Part shown: piece by piece, positions 14,127-14,224 of the stretch
Layout: each line of letters starts with the position of its first letter
Position numbering within the stretch: position 1 is the first letter of the stretch
Assembly (NCBI GenBank): GCA_007123465.1
Contig: SKLB01000227.1
Location: 1-14,224, forward strand
Source of the DNA: Spirochaetales bacterium
GTDB taxonomy: Bacteria; Spirochaetota; Spirochaetia; DSM-27196; PWMO01
Length of the DNA: 14,224 nucleotides
Direction: 5' to 3'
The notes under the pieces: generated by a model
What the model was told of the DNA's origin: nothing
Database searches by the model: none
What the model saw: the letters and a program-made list of their open reading frames with translations, nothing else
Made by a program: the position numbers and the translations under genes

Positions 14127-14224
14127 TGTCCTGTTCTGGATCCACGTTCTCGAGGCCGAGCTCGTGAGCGATCTCTTCGTAGACCTCGCGCGCGTTGTCC
14201 AGAATTGCCGCCGGTTTGTCCCTG
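14119..14224 (-). CDS. 3' end of an unidentified gene (partial)
   Basis: An open frame enters from the right edge on the minus strand and stops at TAG (14119-14121). The 34 visible residues include KPAAILDNAREVYEEIAHE and end in an acidic tail (DPEQDNE), which looks like a helical C-terminus of a cytoplasmic protein. Overlap with truA by 8 bp and the same strand argue that it is a real gene and that truA belongs to its operon. The fragment is too short to name the product. Confidence 0.6.
   Translation of the reverse strand, partial: RDKPAAILDNAREVYEEIAHELGLENVDPEQDNE

Overview
The window looks like chromosomal core DNA from a free-living, GC-rich spirochaete (Spirochaetaceae-like). This is inference. 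It rests on a def-fmt-stand-alone PASTA gene cluster, two exported proteins that combine PEGA-like segments with barrel-like C-termini, spirochaete-style loose lipoboxes, and a tRNA gene without an encoded CCA. GC content is roughly 60% by eye, not counted. Coding density is very high: no gap exceeds about 80 bp. I saw no insertion sequence, phage gene, CRISPR array or obvious foreign island.

Left part (1-2665, all minus strand): a divergent promoter near 2650 drives def (peptide deformylase), fmt (Met-tRNA formyltransferase) and a membrane-anchored protein with three PASTA repeats. def and fmt are 15 bp apart; fmt and the PASTA gene overlap by 4 bp. A tRNA-Gly(CCC) gene follows, with its own good promoter embedded in the end of the PASTA gene.

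Middle (2668-4812, plus strand): one monocistronic gene encodes a 701-residue membrane-anchored coiled-coil protein of unknown function. Its promoter lies back to back with that of def. It converges on the next cluster with only 30 bp between the stops.

Right part (14224 down to 4843, all minus strand): nine reading frames in one direction, mostly overlapping: the tail of an unidentified gene, truA, a family-4 uracil-DNA glycosylase, priA, a DUF4197 lipoprotein, a class III adenylate cyclase with a periplasmic sensor, an exported PEGA/barrel-like protein, a propeller-like lipoprotein, and a second exported PEGA/barrel-like protein. The first half is tRNA modification, base-excision repair and replication restart. 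The second half is a signalling and envelope group of five genes with overlaps or near-zero gaps from the DUF4197 gene onwards; the only real break is a 36-bp gap after priA. The two exported proteins seem to share one architecture and flank the lipoprotein.

The best candidate for an undescribed system is that five-gene group (4843-10685): a cyclic-nucleotide sensor translationally coupled to a paired set of predicted outer-membrane proteins and two lipoproteins. Its function cannot be read from the sequence.
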